Positions 25,148 through 34,351 of a stretch of DNA of 64,000 nt are shown in pieces (positions within the stretch are counted from its first letter, which is position 1; each line of letters starts with the position of its first letter). The DNA is from Nitrosarchaeum sp. (GTDB lineage: Archaea > Thermoproteota > Nitrososphaeria > Nitrososphaerales > Nitrosopumilaceae): contig NSIR01000002.1 in the NCBI GenBank assembly GCA_002737445.1, positions 224,663 to 288,662 on the forward strand, in the 5' to 3' direction. Position numbers and translations under genes: made by a program. The notes under the pieces were generated by a model. The model saw nothing but the letters and a program-made list of their open reading frames with translations, ran no database searches and was not told where the DNA came from.

Positions 25148-25813
25148 TTATATGTCAGGATTTCCGGCTTTAAATTTTTTCCAATCAGATAAAAAATTGT
25201 CTAATCCGATATCAGTTAAAGGATGTTGTAACATTTTATCTAGTACTGTGGGAGGTAGAGTCACAACATGAGCCCCAACTTTTGCAGCATCAACAACATG
25301 AATAGGATGACGAATACTTGCAACAAGAATCTGTGTTTTAAAATCATCCTTATAATTATCAAATATTATTTTAATGTCTCGAATCAAATTCATTCCATCT
25401 TTACCAATATCATCCAATCTGCCAATAAATGGACTGACATATTTTGCACCTGATTTTGCTGCAAGTAATGCTTGATTTGCAGAAAAAATTAAGGTCACAT
25501 TTACTGGGATTCCTTCTGATGAAAGATGTTTACATGCTTTCAAACCATCTGCAGTCATTGGAACTTTCACAACAACATTTTCACCATACTGACGTAGACG
25601 TTTACCTTCTTCAATCATTCCAGCATAATCAGTATTTACAACTTCCAAGCTAACATCACCTTTGATGATTTTTGTGATTTCTTCCATGACATCTTTTGGA
25701 TTACGACCTTCTTTAGACATTAAAGAAGGATTTGTGGTTATACCGTCTAACAAACCCATGTCATTGTATTTTCTTATTGATTCTAAATTTGCAGTATCAA
25801 GAAAAATTTTCAT
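25148..25813 (-). CDS. tal: Transaldolase (small, FSA-like family)
   Basis: 221 residues: MKIFLDTANLESIRKYNDMG, DGITTNPSLMSKEGR, VVKVPMTADGLKA with the Schiff-base Lys, and NVTLIFSANQALLAAKSGA. It belongs to the short MipB/TalC branch and moves three-carbon units, or acts as fructose-6-phosphate aldolase. It is the last gene of the pentose-phosphate operon, overlapping tktC by 4 bp. Confidence 0.94.
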   Translation of the reverse strand: MKIFLDTANLESIRKYNDMGLLDGITTNPSLMSKEGRNPKDVMEEITKIIKGDVSLEVVNTDYAGMIEEGKRLRQYGENVVVKVPMTADGLKACKHLSSEGIPVNVTLIFSANQALLAAKSGAKYVSPFIGRLDDIGKDGMNLIRDIKIIFDNYKDDFKTQILVASIRHPIHVVDAAKVGAHVVTLPPTVLDKMLQHPLTDIGLDNFLSDWKKFKAGNPDI

Positions 25814-26784
25814 AATTTTCTACTTCTTATTTCTTTAACTTGTTTTGTCATATTAAAAGATGTTATTCCATGTTTTTCCAAAAGTAATGGAATTTCATTA
25901 TCTCGAGCAGATTCACCAAACATGTCTTGTGCACCTATTCTTTTTATTGGGACAGGATATCTTTCAGAAACAGATTCTGCAATTGCAGAGCCCATGCCTC
26001 CCAAAATATTGTGTTCTTCACAAGTAACTATACACCCAGTTTCTCTTGCCGCTTTCTCTAAAATTTCATGATCAATTGGTTTGATTGAAAACATGTCTAA
26101 AACTCTGCAAGAGATTCCTTCTTGTTGTAATGTTTCTGCCGCTTCTAAAGCCATTCTAACAGTAATTCCACATGCTGCAATTGTGCAATCTGAACCGTCT
26201 CTTACAGTGATGCCTTTACCAATTTGAAAGTCTTGAGATTCAGAGTGAATTAGAGGAGTTTTTGATCTTGCCATTCGCATGTAAAATGGACCATACTCTT
26301 TTGCCATCAATTGAGTTAATTTGTAAACTGCGACAGTGTCAGCAGGAATGAAAACTCGAAAATTTGGGATCACACGCATTATTGCAATATCTTCAATTTG
26401 TTGATGTGAACCGCCATCTGGTCCTACAGACAAACCACCATGTGATGAAACTAGTTTAACATTGAGGCCTTTTTTGCCTGGAGGTGATGGATAAGCAATA
26501 TTATTTCGTATTTGATCAACTGCTCTTCCAGGTAAAAAGATGGCATATGTGCTAGCAAATGGGATTTTTCCAGAGATGGCCAAACCAGCAGAAATTGTAA
26601 CAAGATTGGCTTCAGCAATACCCACATTAAAAAATCTGTCAGGAAATTCTTTTCCAAATTCAGAAGTTTTTAGTGAATCAGTAGTATCTGCACCTAAAAC
26701 AATAATGTTAGAGTTTTCTTTTCCAGATTGAATTAAAGATTTTACATATTCTGAACGCATGTCAGTCATTATTGGTTCATTCAA
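25810..26784 (-). CDS. tktC: Transketolase C-terminal subunit
   Basis: 324 residues holding the pyrimidine-binding and C-terminal domains of transketolase: FFNVGIAEANLVTISAGLA, SHGGLSVGPDGGSHQQIEDI, FYMRMARSKTP, and CEEHNILGGMGSAIAE in the C-terminal domain. It works with the N-terminal subunit encoded just upstream in transcription. Overlaps both neighbours by 4 bp, so the three products are probably made in matched amounts. Confidence 0.94.
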   Translation of the reverse strand: MNEPIMTDMRSEYVKSLIQSGKENSNIIVLGADTTDSLKTSEFGKEFPDRFFNVGIAEANLVTISAGLAISGKIPFASTYAIFLPGRAVDQIRNNIAYPSPPGKKGLNVKLVSSHGGLSVGPDGGSHQQIEDIAIMRVIPNFRVFIPADTVAVYKLTQLMAKEYGPFYMRMARSKTPLIHSESQDFQIGKGITVRDGSDCTIAACGITVRMALEAAETLQQEGISCRVLDMFSIKPIDHEILEKAARETGCIVTCEEHNILGGMGSAIAESVSERYPVPIKRIGAQDMFGESARDNEIPLLLEKHGITSFNMTKQVKEIRSRKL

Positions 26785-28448
26785 AAATATCCTGCCTCTT
26801 TTGCAATTTTTTTAATTTGTTCTTGTTTTTCTCCAATAATATGTAACCCAATCCATTTATTCACCAAGTTAATTCCACCTAATTCATTTGACTTATCAAG
26901 TAAAATACGTCTTCTAAAATATAAGATCTTATTTCTAAAATCTTTAATTGCAGCACGTACATCTTGCTGTCCAATTATTGCACCACCTCCAACAAATACA
27001 CGTGCGCCATCTGCAAAAACAGACCCAATATTTTCAAGGTTAATTCCGCCATCAGCTTCGATATAGCCCGAAAAATGGTGCTCTTTTAGTATAGAATTCA
27101 ATCTAGACATTTTTGCGTGTGTTTCTTCAATGTATTTTTGACCAGATTTCCCAGGTACCACGGACATTACAATTAATTGATCAAGTGATTGTAAAAATTT
27201 GTAAGACCATTCAGGTAATTCAGTATCAGGGTTGATTGCAAATCCCACACCAATCTGATTTTGTTTCAATAAATCATGGATTTCTCCAAAACTTGATTCG
27301 TCAGTTACTTCAGCATGAACTGTAATGATATCACTGCCAGCATCAATGTAATCCCTAACATGTTTTAGAGGTTCATTTATCATCAGATGAGAGTCAAATG
27401 GAATAATAGTGAGATGTCGTAGTTCTTTGATTTTATTATGGTCAAAAGTTTTTGTTGGAACAAATTGACCATCCATCACATCAAGATGAATGTAATCTGC
27501 TCTACCAGTTACACACCGCTTAATTTCATTTTCTAAATTTGACATATCACCGGCAATAATTGATGGTGCAATCATGAATTGTGAATCTAATTCAATATTG
27601 ATCATAGGAACAACATCAGAGTCAGGAGCTTTGCCATGCCATTGGGGATTGTCCTCCATGTGTTCAATGGATTTTCCTTTGATTGTTCTGGAAATTATTA
27701 TGGTAGGTACTCCTTTTGTTGTATTTGCTTTTGCAATGGCCGCATTAATTTGTTCAATTCGGTGTCCATCAATTTCAATTACATTCCAACCAAAGGATCT
27801 CCATTTGTCTCCAGTTTTCCAGCGTGATGCATCCTTCCACATTTCAGACAAATTATCACCATCTAATTTTTCATCAAGAGGCATTATTTTTTCAGTGTAG
27901 GAATCTTGTTGTATGAAATTTCTATCAAGAAAAGCAGTGAGATTGTCAACTTTGTATTTTGAAGCAGCCATAGCAGCTTCCCAAACCTGACCCTCATCAG
28001 ATTCACCATCACCAATAATAGTATAGACATGATAATCTTTAGAATCAATTTTTGCCGCTAGTGCAATTCCAATGGAATAAGACAATCCAGTACCTAAAGA
28101 ACCTCCACAAAATTCCACACCGGGACATTTAAGATCAGGATGTCCCTGTAATCTACTGCCGAACTTTCGTAGAGTTTCAATTTCAGATTCTGGAAAATAT
28201 CCTGCAACGGCCATATTAGAAAACAACCCAGGAGCCGCATGACCTTTAGACAAAACAAGTCTATCGCGATCTTCCCATTGAGGATTGTTAGGATCAAATT
28301 TCAGATATTTATTAAATAAACATCCCAAAATTTCTGCCATCGAGAAAGAACCACCTGGATGACCAGAACCAGCTGAATTAGTTGCCTTTATGACTAATTT
28401 TCTGGCTCTAAGAACATTCTTTTTGATTTGATAATAATTGAGTCCCAT
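26781..28448 (-). CDS. Transketolase N-terminal subunit fused to ribulose-phosphate 3-epimerase
   Basis: 555 residues. About 1-275 is the thiamine-diphosphate half: SAGSGHPGGSFSMAEILG, SKGHAAPGLF, the TPP motif GDGESDEGQVWEAAMAASKY, and IDGHRIEQI. About 293-505 is a complete TIM-barrel epimerase: IAPSIIAGDMSN, DYIHLDVMDGQFVPTKTFD, FDSHLMI, MSVVPGKSGQKYI and EADGGINLENI. The last 45 residues, rich in basic residues, belong to no clear domain. Separate transketolase N subunits are about 270-300 residues and Rpe about 220. The fusion joins two consecutive steps of the non-oxidative pentose phosphate pathway. The gene heads the operon. Confidence 0.92.
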   Translation of the reverse strand: MGLNYYQIKKNVLRARKLVIKATNSAGSGHPGGSFSMAEILGCLFNKYLKFDPNNPQWEDRDRLVLSKGHAAPGLFSNMAVAGYFPESEIETLRKFGSRLQGHPDLKCPGVEFCGGSLGTGLSYSIGIALAAKIDSKDYHVYTIIGDGESDEGQVWEAAMAASKYKVDNLTAFLDRNFIQQDSYTEKIMPLDEKLDGDNLSEMWKDASRWKTGDKWRSFGWNVIEIDGHRIEQINAAIAKANTTKGVPTIIISRTIKGKSIEHMEDNPQWHGKAPDSDVVPMINIELDSQFMIAPSIIAGDMSNLENEIKRCVTGRADYIHLDVMDGQFVPTKTFDHNKIKELRHLTIIPFDSHLMINEPLKHVRDYIDAGSDIITVHAEVTDESSFGEIHDLLKQNQIGVGFAINPDTELPEWSYKFLQSLDQLIVMSVVPGKSGQKYIEETHAKMSRLNSILKEHHFSGYIEADGGINLENIGSVFADGARVFVGGGAIIGQQDVRAAIKDFRNKILYFRRRILLDKSNELGGINLVNKWIGLHIIGEKQEQIKKIAKEAGYF

Positions 28449-28584
28449 CTAGAACGTTATCCTTGTAAATTGAATAAAAATCTACTTCTGAAAGAACCAA
28501 ATCTAGCATTAGTGAGAAATTTAATTTCTTCCTGAATTTTCAAATACTGTCACAAATCAGAATAAATTCATCAAGGATTAGATT

Positions 28585-29007
28585 ATGTCTGTAAAAATTT
28601 TAATTATGCATAAAGGGTATGAAAATATGGAAATTAAAGAACAAGTACCAATAGTACTGTTTGATAATCAGTGTTATGTATGCATAAAATTTGCAAAATT
28701 TGTAGATTTTTTTGCAAGAGGCAAAATTACAATGGTAGGACATTATTCAAATTTTGGAATAAAAATTAGAAATGAAATTTTAGATGAATCAGCACTAGAG
28801 ATGTTTTGGTTTATTGATAAAAAAAGAGCAAGTGGTGGAAGAGCAGCGTTAGCCCCATTAATAAAATCAATTTTTTCTACAAAAGATAGAAAAATGAAAT
28901 TTCATCAACTTGATAATATATGTAGTGAAGATTGTAAAAGTACCAAGGCAGTATTTGTAAGATCTTCAAGTTTACTTAGAAATAGTAAGAAAATAGATCT
29001 AAAGTAA
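28585..29007 (+). CDS. DCC-like (DUF393-type) thiol-disulfide protein
   Basis: 140 residues. The stretch IVLFDNQCYVCIKFAKFVDF has the F-D-x-x-C-x2-C pattern of the DCC family, thioredoxin-like proteins with a redox-active CxxC. The rest of the family signature is weak. A second cysteine pair lies near the C-terminus (C112, C116 in ICSEDCK). Transcribed just before pepA with 34 bases between. Function unknown. Confidence 0.55.
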   Translation: MSVKILIMHKGYENMEIKEQVPIVLFDNQCYVCIKFAKFVDFFARGKITMVGHYSNFGIKIRNEILDESALEMFWFIDKKRASGGRAALAPLIKSIFSTKDRKMKFHQLDNICSEDCKSTKAVFVRSSSLLRNSKKIDLK

Positions 29008-29041
29008 ATCTAAATAATACTTTAGAAAGCAGAGAGTTATT

Positions 29042-30508
29042 ATGCGAATAAAAATTGGTGATTCTGCAAAAATTAAAACGGAACTCCTTTGTGGATTCGT
29101 ATTAGAAAATTCAAACGTCGTTTTAGGATTGGGAAATTTTGATATTAAAACAACCTCAGTAATCAATCAGACTCTAAAAGATATGGAGGGAAAATTGGGA
29201 AGATTAAGTATAATTCCACTTTCAGAAAAAAACGCTATTCAAAGAATTCTACTTGCAGGGATTGGAAAAAAAGAAGAAATTACAAGAGACACCATTAGAT
29301 CAATATCAGGTAAAATTGCCCAAAAAGCAAGAGAGTTAAAATTAAAAGAGTTTACAATAATTGCACCACCGACTTTTCTAATAGATTCAATGCTATCAGT
29401 TTCTCAAATAGTAGAAGGCAGTAAGATGTCATTATATAAATTTGATAATTTCAAGTCAGAAAAAGCAGAAAAGTCACCAGATTTAACAATCATTGTTTCC
29501 AAATCAAATAAAATTTCAAATATAATTAAAGAGGCGGAAATTATTGCAAACAGTGTAATATTTACAAAAAGTATTGCAAACTTGCCTCCAAATCAATGTA
29601 CTCCAGCTACATTAGCAAAGTTTGCAAAAACAATTTCTAAAAATACCAGAATAATTTCAGAGCCGGAATTAAAGAAACAAGGTTTTGGTGGAATATCTGC
29701 AGTTGGTCAAGGAAGTAAAAACAAACCAAAACTAATTGTTTTAGAGTACAATAACGGACCAAGAAATGAAAAACCTGTTGTTCTTGTTGGAAAGGCGGTT
29801 ACATTCGATACTGGAGGCATTTCTCTAAAGCCAGGAGATAGGATGGATGAAATGAAATTTGATAAGTGTGGTGGATGTACAGTTCTTGGAATAATGAAAG
29901 CAGTATCTGAACTAAAGATGTCAATCAATGTTGTTGGGATTGTTCCTTCTGTTGAAAATATGCCTGGTGGTGAATCATATAGACCTGGAGACATCATAAA
30001 GTTGTACAATGGAAAAACTGCAGAAATTTTAAACACAGATGCAGAAGGTAGATTAATTTTAGCTGATGCTTTAGCATATGGAGAAAAATATTATGCTCCA
30101 AAAGCAATAATTGATTTCGCTACATTGACAGGTGCATGCATAGTTGCACTTGGCACCAATATAGCAGGAATTGTATCAAACAATGAAAAAATAACAAAAA
30201 AAATCTACGAATCATCTAAAAGAACTACAGAAGATGTTTGGGAGCTTCCATTAAATCAAGATTATATGGATATGATAAAATCAGAAGTTGCAGATATGAA
30301 AAATGTCGGTATTGGCAGAGCTGCTGGAACCATTACAGCTGCAGCGTTTTTGAGAAATGCCATTAAAGATACACCATGGGTTCACATAGATATTGCAGGT
30401 GTTGCTTGGACACAAATAGCTACAAAAGAAAAATCATATAATCCAAAAGGTGCGACAGGTTTTGGTGTAAGATTAATTTTAGATTACTTACAAAATATGA
30501 AAAATTAA
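29042..30508 (+). CDS. pepA: Leucyl aminopeptidase (peptidase family M17)
   Basis: Cytosolic hexameric dizinc aminopeptidase, 488 residues. C-terminal catalytic domain: VGKAVTFDTGGISLKPGDRM with metal-binding Lys/Asp, then NTDAEGRLILADAL, the M17 signature, then GRAAGTITAAAF. N-terminal macro-like domain about 1-170. The stop overlaps by three bases a small convergent zinc-finger gene. Confidence 0.95.
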   Translation: MRIKIGDSAKIKTELLCGFVLENSNVVLGLGNFDIKTTSVINQTLKDMEGKLGRLSIIPLSEKNAIQRILLAGIGKKEEITRDTIRSISGKIAQKARELKLKEFTIIAPPTFLIDSMLSVSQIVEGSKMSLYKFDNFKSEKAEKSPDLTIIVSKSNKISNIIKEAEIIANSVIFTKSIANLPPNQCTPATLAKFAKTISKNTRIISEPELKKQGFGGISAVGQGSKNKPKLIVLEYNNGPRNEKPVVLVGKAVTFDTGGISLKPGDRMDEMKFDKCGGCTVLGIMKAVSELKMSINVVGIVPSVENMPGGESYRPGDIIKLYNGKTAEILNTDAEGRLILADALAYGEKYYAPKAIIDFATLTGACIVALGTNIAGIVSNNEKITKKIYESSKRTTEDVWELPLNQDYMDMIKSEVADMKNVGIGRAAGTITAAAFLRNAIKDTPWVHIDIAGVAWTQIATKEKSYNPKGATGFGVRLILDYLQNMKN

Positions 30509-30633
30509 TAGCCCCTACTATTTCTATCAGGTTTATCATTAGTAGAATTTCTAAAACCATGTTTTTCCATCATGTGATTTAAAAATCTAATATCATCTAA
30601 AAATTGTTGTCCACAAACAACACAGTTAGTCAT
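30505..30633 (-). CDS. 42-aa C2H2 zinc-finger microprotein
   Basis: ATG at 30633, stop at 30505. The whole protein is one finger: C4-x2-C7 ... H20 ... H25 in CVVCGQQFLDDIRFLNHMME followed by KHG, then a polar tail. Archaeal genomes carry many such single C2H2 proteins. It overlaps the end of pepA and lies next to the 5S rRNA gene on the same strand. Confidence 0.6.
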   Translation of the reverse strand: MTNCVVCGQQFLDDIRFLNHMMEKHGFRNSTNDKPDRNSRGY

Positions 30634-30694
30634 TGAAATCACATGAAAATAATAAATTCTATATTAAAAGATTGATTTTATTAAAAATTTAAAA

Positions 30695-30809
30695 TGCCAG
30701 CACTGTTGCTTCCCAAGAGCTCTCGCATCTTAGTAGCACAACAGCGACATTAGGTTTGACTTCCAAGTTCGGAATGGGATTGGGTCGCACCCTAACGCTA
30801 TGGCCGGCT
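30695..30809 (-). rRNA. rrf: 5S ribosomal RNA
   Basis: Read on the minus strand, the 5' arm GCCGGC pairs with the 3' arm GCTGGC. Loop-region sequences AATCCCATTCCGAACTTGGA and GTCAAACC are typical of 5S rRNA, and helix IV/V follows. About 115-117 nt. No 16S or 23S is nearby, so 5S is unlinked. An AT-rich box near 30830-30840 may be its promoter. Ends are good to within a few bases. Confidence 0.92.
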
Positions 30810-30898
30810 TGAAAAATGTTTACAGATTCTTATCTATTAAGGTAACGCCTGATATCAGTTCAAAAGAGGTATAAATCAAGGATTAATCAAATTACGAC

Positions 30899-32686
30899 AT
30901 GACACACAGAGTTGCAGTATTAGACAAAGATCTTTGTCAACCAAAAAAATGTGGTTTGGAGTGTATAAAATATTGTCCAGTCAACAAATCAGGCGCTGAT
31001 TGTATCATACTTAATGAAGAGACAAAAAAAGCTCAGATAGATGAAGATATTTGCAATGGATGTGGAATATGTGTCAAAGTTTGTCCTTTTGATGCAATTA
31101 CTATTGTTAATTTAGCATCGGAATTAGCATCAGATAAAATTCATCAATATGGCCCTAATTCATTTAGATTATACAAATTACCAACACCAAGAAAAGGGGA
31201 AGTTGTTGGATTGCTAGGAAGAAATGGAATGGGAAAAAGCACAGTCATAAACATTCTTTCTGGAAATTTAAAACCAAATTTAGGACGATATGAAAATTCT
31301 CCAGAATGGGATGAAATTTTAAAATATTATGGCGGAACAGAATTAAAATCTCATTTTGAAAAAATTAAAAATAAGCAACTTCGTGCATCGATTAAACCAC
31401 AACAAGTACAATATGTTGCACAGGCATTTGACGGTACTGGAAAAGAATTAATGGAAAAATATGATGAACGTGGAATATCAAGAGAATTAATCAAAGAATT
31501 GGGATTAGAAAATTCCATGGAGCAAAATCTCAAGGAACTTAGTGGAGGAGAAATTCAGAGATTAGCCATAGCCGCTGTTGCATCAAAAGATACAGAGTTT
31601 TATTTTTTTGATGAACCATCATCATATAATGATGTTTTTCAAAGAAAAAGTGTTGCTAGAGTAATTCAAAGTTTAGCTAAAATTGGAAAAAGTGTAATGG
31701 TTGTAGAACATGATTTAACATTACTAGATTTTCTTAGTGATTATATCGAAGTATTGTATGGAGAACCAGCAGCATATGGAATAGTGTCTAGTGTATTATC
31801 AACCAAAATTGGAATTAATGTATTTCTTGATGGTTACTTACCAACTGAAAATGTTAGATTTAGAGATAAGAAATTTTCTTTTGATGTATCTTCTTCAGGA
31901 ACTGATGAATTTCAAGAAGGGAGTGAAATTATGACATATCCAAAATTGGAGAAAAAATATCCATCATTTACAGTTAGTATTGATCCAGGTAGAGTAAGAA
32001 AAGGAGAAGTGCTAGGAATAATGGGCGCAAATGCACTTGGAAAAACAACATTGATGAAAATGATAGCAGGTGTAGAAAAACCTGATTTTGGAGTTATTGA
32101 TAAAAAAATAAAAATAGCATACAAACCTCAATATCTTCAAAATGATATAGATGCTGAAGTCATATCAGTATTAGATAAAGCAAATGGTGGTGCAATTGAA
32201 GGAAGTCAAGAAGAAGAACAGATACTAGATCCATTAAAAATAAAAAAATTGTACAATAAATCAATAAAGAATCTATCCGGTGGAGAATTACAAAAAATTT
32301 CAGTTGCCTCATGCCTTTTACAAAAAGTAGATCTTTACGCATTGGATGAACCATCTGCATTTTTAGATGTAGAAGATAGAATAACTATTGCAAAATTCTT
32401 ACAAAAATTTGTTCGATCGTTTGGAAAAACAGCTATTGTGATAGATCACGATATACAATTAATGGATCTGATATCTGACTCCATGATAATTTTTGAAGGT
32501 ACATCCGGATTATCAGGACATGCAACATCACCCATGCCAAAAGTAGATGCAATGAATAAATTTCTTAAATCACTTGATATGTCATTTAGAAGAGATGAAC
32601 GAACTTTAAGACCACGTGTAAACAAATTAGAAAGTAGATTGGATAAAGAACAAAAAACTCTAGGAAATTTTTATTATAAAAATTGA
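30899..32686 (+). CDS. Ribosome recycling ATPase ABCE1 (RLI)
   Basis: 595 residues. Two 4Fe-4S clusters at the N-terminus (CQPKKCGLECIKYCP and CNGCGICVKVCPFDA), then two ABC ATPases. Walker A GRNGMGKSTVIN and GANALGKTTLMK; signature LSGGE in both; Walker B YFFDEPSSYND and YALDEPSAFLDVED; the hinge regions lie between them. It splits archaeal ribosomes after termination. The Trm5-like gene overlaps its stop. Confidence 0.97.
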   Translation: MTHRVAVLDKDLCQPKKCGLECIKYCPVNKSGADCIILNEETKKAQIDEDICNGCGICVKVCPFDAITIVNLASELASDKIHQYGPNSFRLYKLPTPRKGEVVGLLGRNGMGKSTVINILSGNLKPNLGRYENSPEWDEILKYYGGTELKSHFEKIKNKQLRASIKPQQVQYVAQAFDGTGKELMEKYDERGISRELIKELGLENSMEQNLKELSGGEIQRLAIAAVASKDTEFYFFDEPSSYNDVFQRKSVARVIQSLAKIGKSVMVVEHDLTLLDFLSDYIEVLYGEPAAYGIVSSVLSTKIGINVFLDGYLPTENVRFRDKKFSFDVSSSGTDEFQEGSEIMTYPKLEKKYPSFTVSIDPGRVRKGEVLGIMGANALGKTTLMKMIAGVEKPDFGVIDKKIKIAYKPQYLQNDIDAEVISVLDKANGGAIEGSQEEEQILDPLKIKKLYNKSIKNLSGGELQKISVASCLLQKVDLYALDEPSAFLDVEDRITIAKFLQKFVRSFGKTAIVIDHDIQLMDLISDSMIIFEGTSGLSGHATSPMPKVDAMNKFLKSLDMSFRRDERTLRPRVNKLESRLDKEQKTLGNFYYKN

Positions 32687-33519
32687 CTCGTATGTTAAAA
32701 AAGTTATTGGAAAATGTTCTCACTTTAGAAGAGAGTCAAAAATTTATTTCATCGTTTGATCAGATAGGAGATATAATCATAGTTAGAATTCCAGATTCAT
32801 TGCTAGCAAAGAAGAAACTAATAGGTGAAACTCTTCTAAATGAAGTAAAAATTGCAAAAAGTGTTTTTTATCAAGCTTCAGCTGTTGAGGGGGATTTTAG
32901 AACTAGAAATTTAGAGATTTTAGCTGGTGAAGATAAAACTCAGACAGAATACAAAGAATTCGGCTGTAAATTTACAGTTGATGTTGAGAATGCATTTTTT
33001 TCCCCTAGATTATCTACTGAAAGAGAAAGAATTACTAATTTAGTTCAAGATGATGAAATTATAGTCAATATGTTTGCAGGAGTAGGTATGTTTTCAATCA
33101 TGATTGCGAAGAAAAAAAGATGCACAGTGTTTAGTATAGACATAAATCCAGTTGCAACAAATCTTTGTGAAAAAAACATTATTTCAAACAAGCTTTTAGG
33201 AAATATTATTTCAGTAAATGGTGATGCATCACAAATAATTCAAGATAGGTTAGAAAATAAATCAGATAGAACTTTAATGCTTCTTCCTGAAAGATCAGAC
33301 GAATTCTTAAAATCTGCAATTAATACAACAAAAAGTGGCGGAATAATTCACTACTATTCACATGTTCATGCAGATAAAAAATCAAACGCCGCAAAACTTT
33401 CTGAAGAACATTATATGCAAATAACACCAGTAAATTCAGAAATTTTAGGATCAAAGATCGTAAGAGCTGTAGGCCCAAGATATTATCAAACAGTTGTAGA
33501 TGTAAAAATTTTTAAATAA
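32683..33519 (+). CDS. Trm5-like tRNA (guanine-N1-)-methyltransferase
   Basis: 278 residues; TTG start overlapping the ABCE1 stop (TTGA), with ATG 32692 as an alternative. Class-I SAM domain: EFGCKFTVDVENAFFSPRLSTERERI, then VNMFAGVGMFSIMIAKKK and DINPVATNLCEKNI, matching the Trm5/TYW2 family. The N-terminal domain is shorter than in the usual 330-residue Trm5. Probable substrate is G37 of tRNA; TYW2-type wyosine transfer cannot be excluded. Confidence 0.82.
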   Translation: MTRMLKKLLENVLTLEESQKFISSFDQIGDIIIVRIPDSLLAKKKLIGETLLNEVKIAKSVFYQASAVEGDFRTRNLEILAGEDKTQTEYKEFGCKFTVDVENAFFSPRLSTERERITNLVQDDEIIVNMFAGVGMFSIMIAKKKRCTVFSIDINPVATNLCEKNIISNKLLGNIISVNGDASQIIQDRLENKSDRTLMLLPERSDEFLKSAINTTKSGGIIHYYSHVHADKKSNAAKLSEEHYMQITPVNSEILGSKIVRAVGPRYYQTVVDVKIFK

Positions 33520-33520
33520 A

Positions 33521-33748
33521 TTAATTATCTGGTGAAATTGATGCCGATGAAGGTTTTGTAGTTGCCATCACATATCCTATCCAAGCTACTACACCCAGAA
33601 TTCCACCTATCATCATCAAAATAGATAATTGTAATACAATAGGACTCCATTCAGATAACATTAACAAGCATGCATACAGAAAGAAGGTTGTAATACATAA
33701 TACGAAAATTGTAATTCCTAATCCTTTACGCTTATTCATAAAGCTCAA
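33521..33748 (-). CDS. Small two-helix membrane protein, unknown
   Basis: 75 residues with two hydrophobic helices (about 8-30 and 36-58), a basic N-terminus and a polar C-terminus. Convergent with the methyltransferase, one base after its stop. No motif. Not recognised. Confidence 0.55.
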   Translation of the reverse strand: MSFMNKRKGLGITIFVLCITTFFLYACLLMLSEWSPIVLQLSILMMIGGILGVVAWIGYVMATTKPSSASISPDN

Positions 33749-33777
33749 ATTTGTTTTGAGTTATTTATTGGTTTGAA

Positions 33778-34278
33778 CTAGTTCAATTCAATTGCCATAA
33801 GATATGCATCTTCACCATCACGATAATATGCATTGAGTTGTTGTCTGATCATAAAACCAAGCTTTTCATACAAACGTACGGCATCATTATTACTACATCT
33901 TACTTCAAGATAGAATTCATCACAGTTTTTTAGTTTAACACCATTTACAGATTCTTCAACTAGTGCTTTTCCAATTCCTTTTTTTCTATATTCGTCAAGA
34001 ACTGCAATAGAGACTACATGTCCTTTTTTTACAAATCCTAATTTTTTAAAATTAGAAAATCCATATTCAGTTTTACACATTATGTAACCAACGTGTTTTT
34101 CTCCAATTTCCGCAATAATGAATGCCTCTGGAATTTCTGCCAATAGGCTTTCATAGAAATAATCAGAATAATGCTCAGGTAAGGTTTTAAGATTAATTTC
34201 CATTACGGGAATTAGATCACTTGGTTCTGCACGACGTATGTTACAATCGCCAAATTGTCTAAGAATTATCTGCATCAC
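33778..34278 (-). CDS. N-terminal acetyltransferase (RimI/Ard1-like GNAT)
   Basis: 166 residues. Core motif A VSIAVLDEYRKKGIGKALVE with the R-x-x-G-x-A acetyl-CoA loop, and motif B CSNNDAVRLYEKLGF ending in the Y/F typical of RimI/NatA. N-terminal RAEPSDLIPVMEIN also fits. Archaeal homologues acetylate protein N-termini. A second ATG three bases in is equally possible. Confidence 0.88.
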   Translation of the reverse strand: MMQIILRQFGDCNIRRAEPSDLIPVMEINLKTLPEHYSDYFYESLLAEIPEAFIIAEIGEKHVGYIMCKTEYGFSNFKKLGFVKKGHVVSIAVLDEYRKKGIGKALVEESVNGVKLKNCDEFYLEVRCSNNDAVRLYEKLGFMIRQQLNAYYRDGEDAYLMAIELN

Positions 34279-34351
34279 TATTCTATTTTATTGTCAATAT
34301 TTAATTTTAAACCACAAAACCATTTAATGTAAAGAAATAGCCATAAAAAGA

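Noticed and set aside
28449-28584. TTGATGA...CTGA on the minus strand as a second C/D sRNA
   Set aside because: Only seven bases separate the boxes and there is no second box pair or closing stem.
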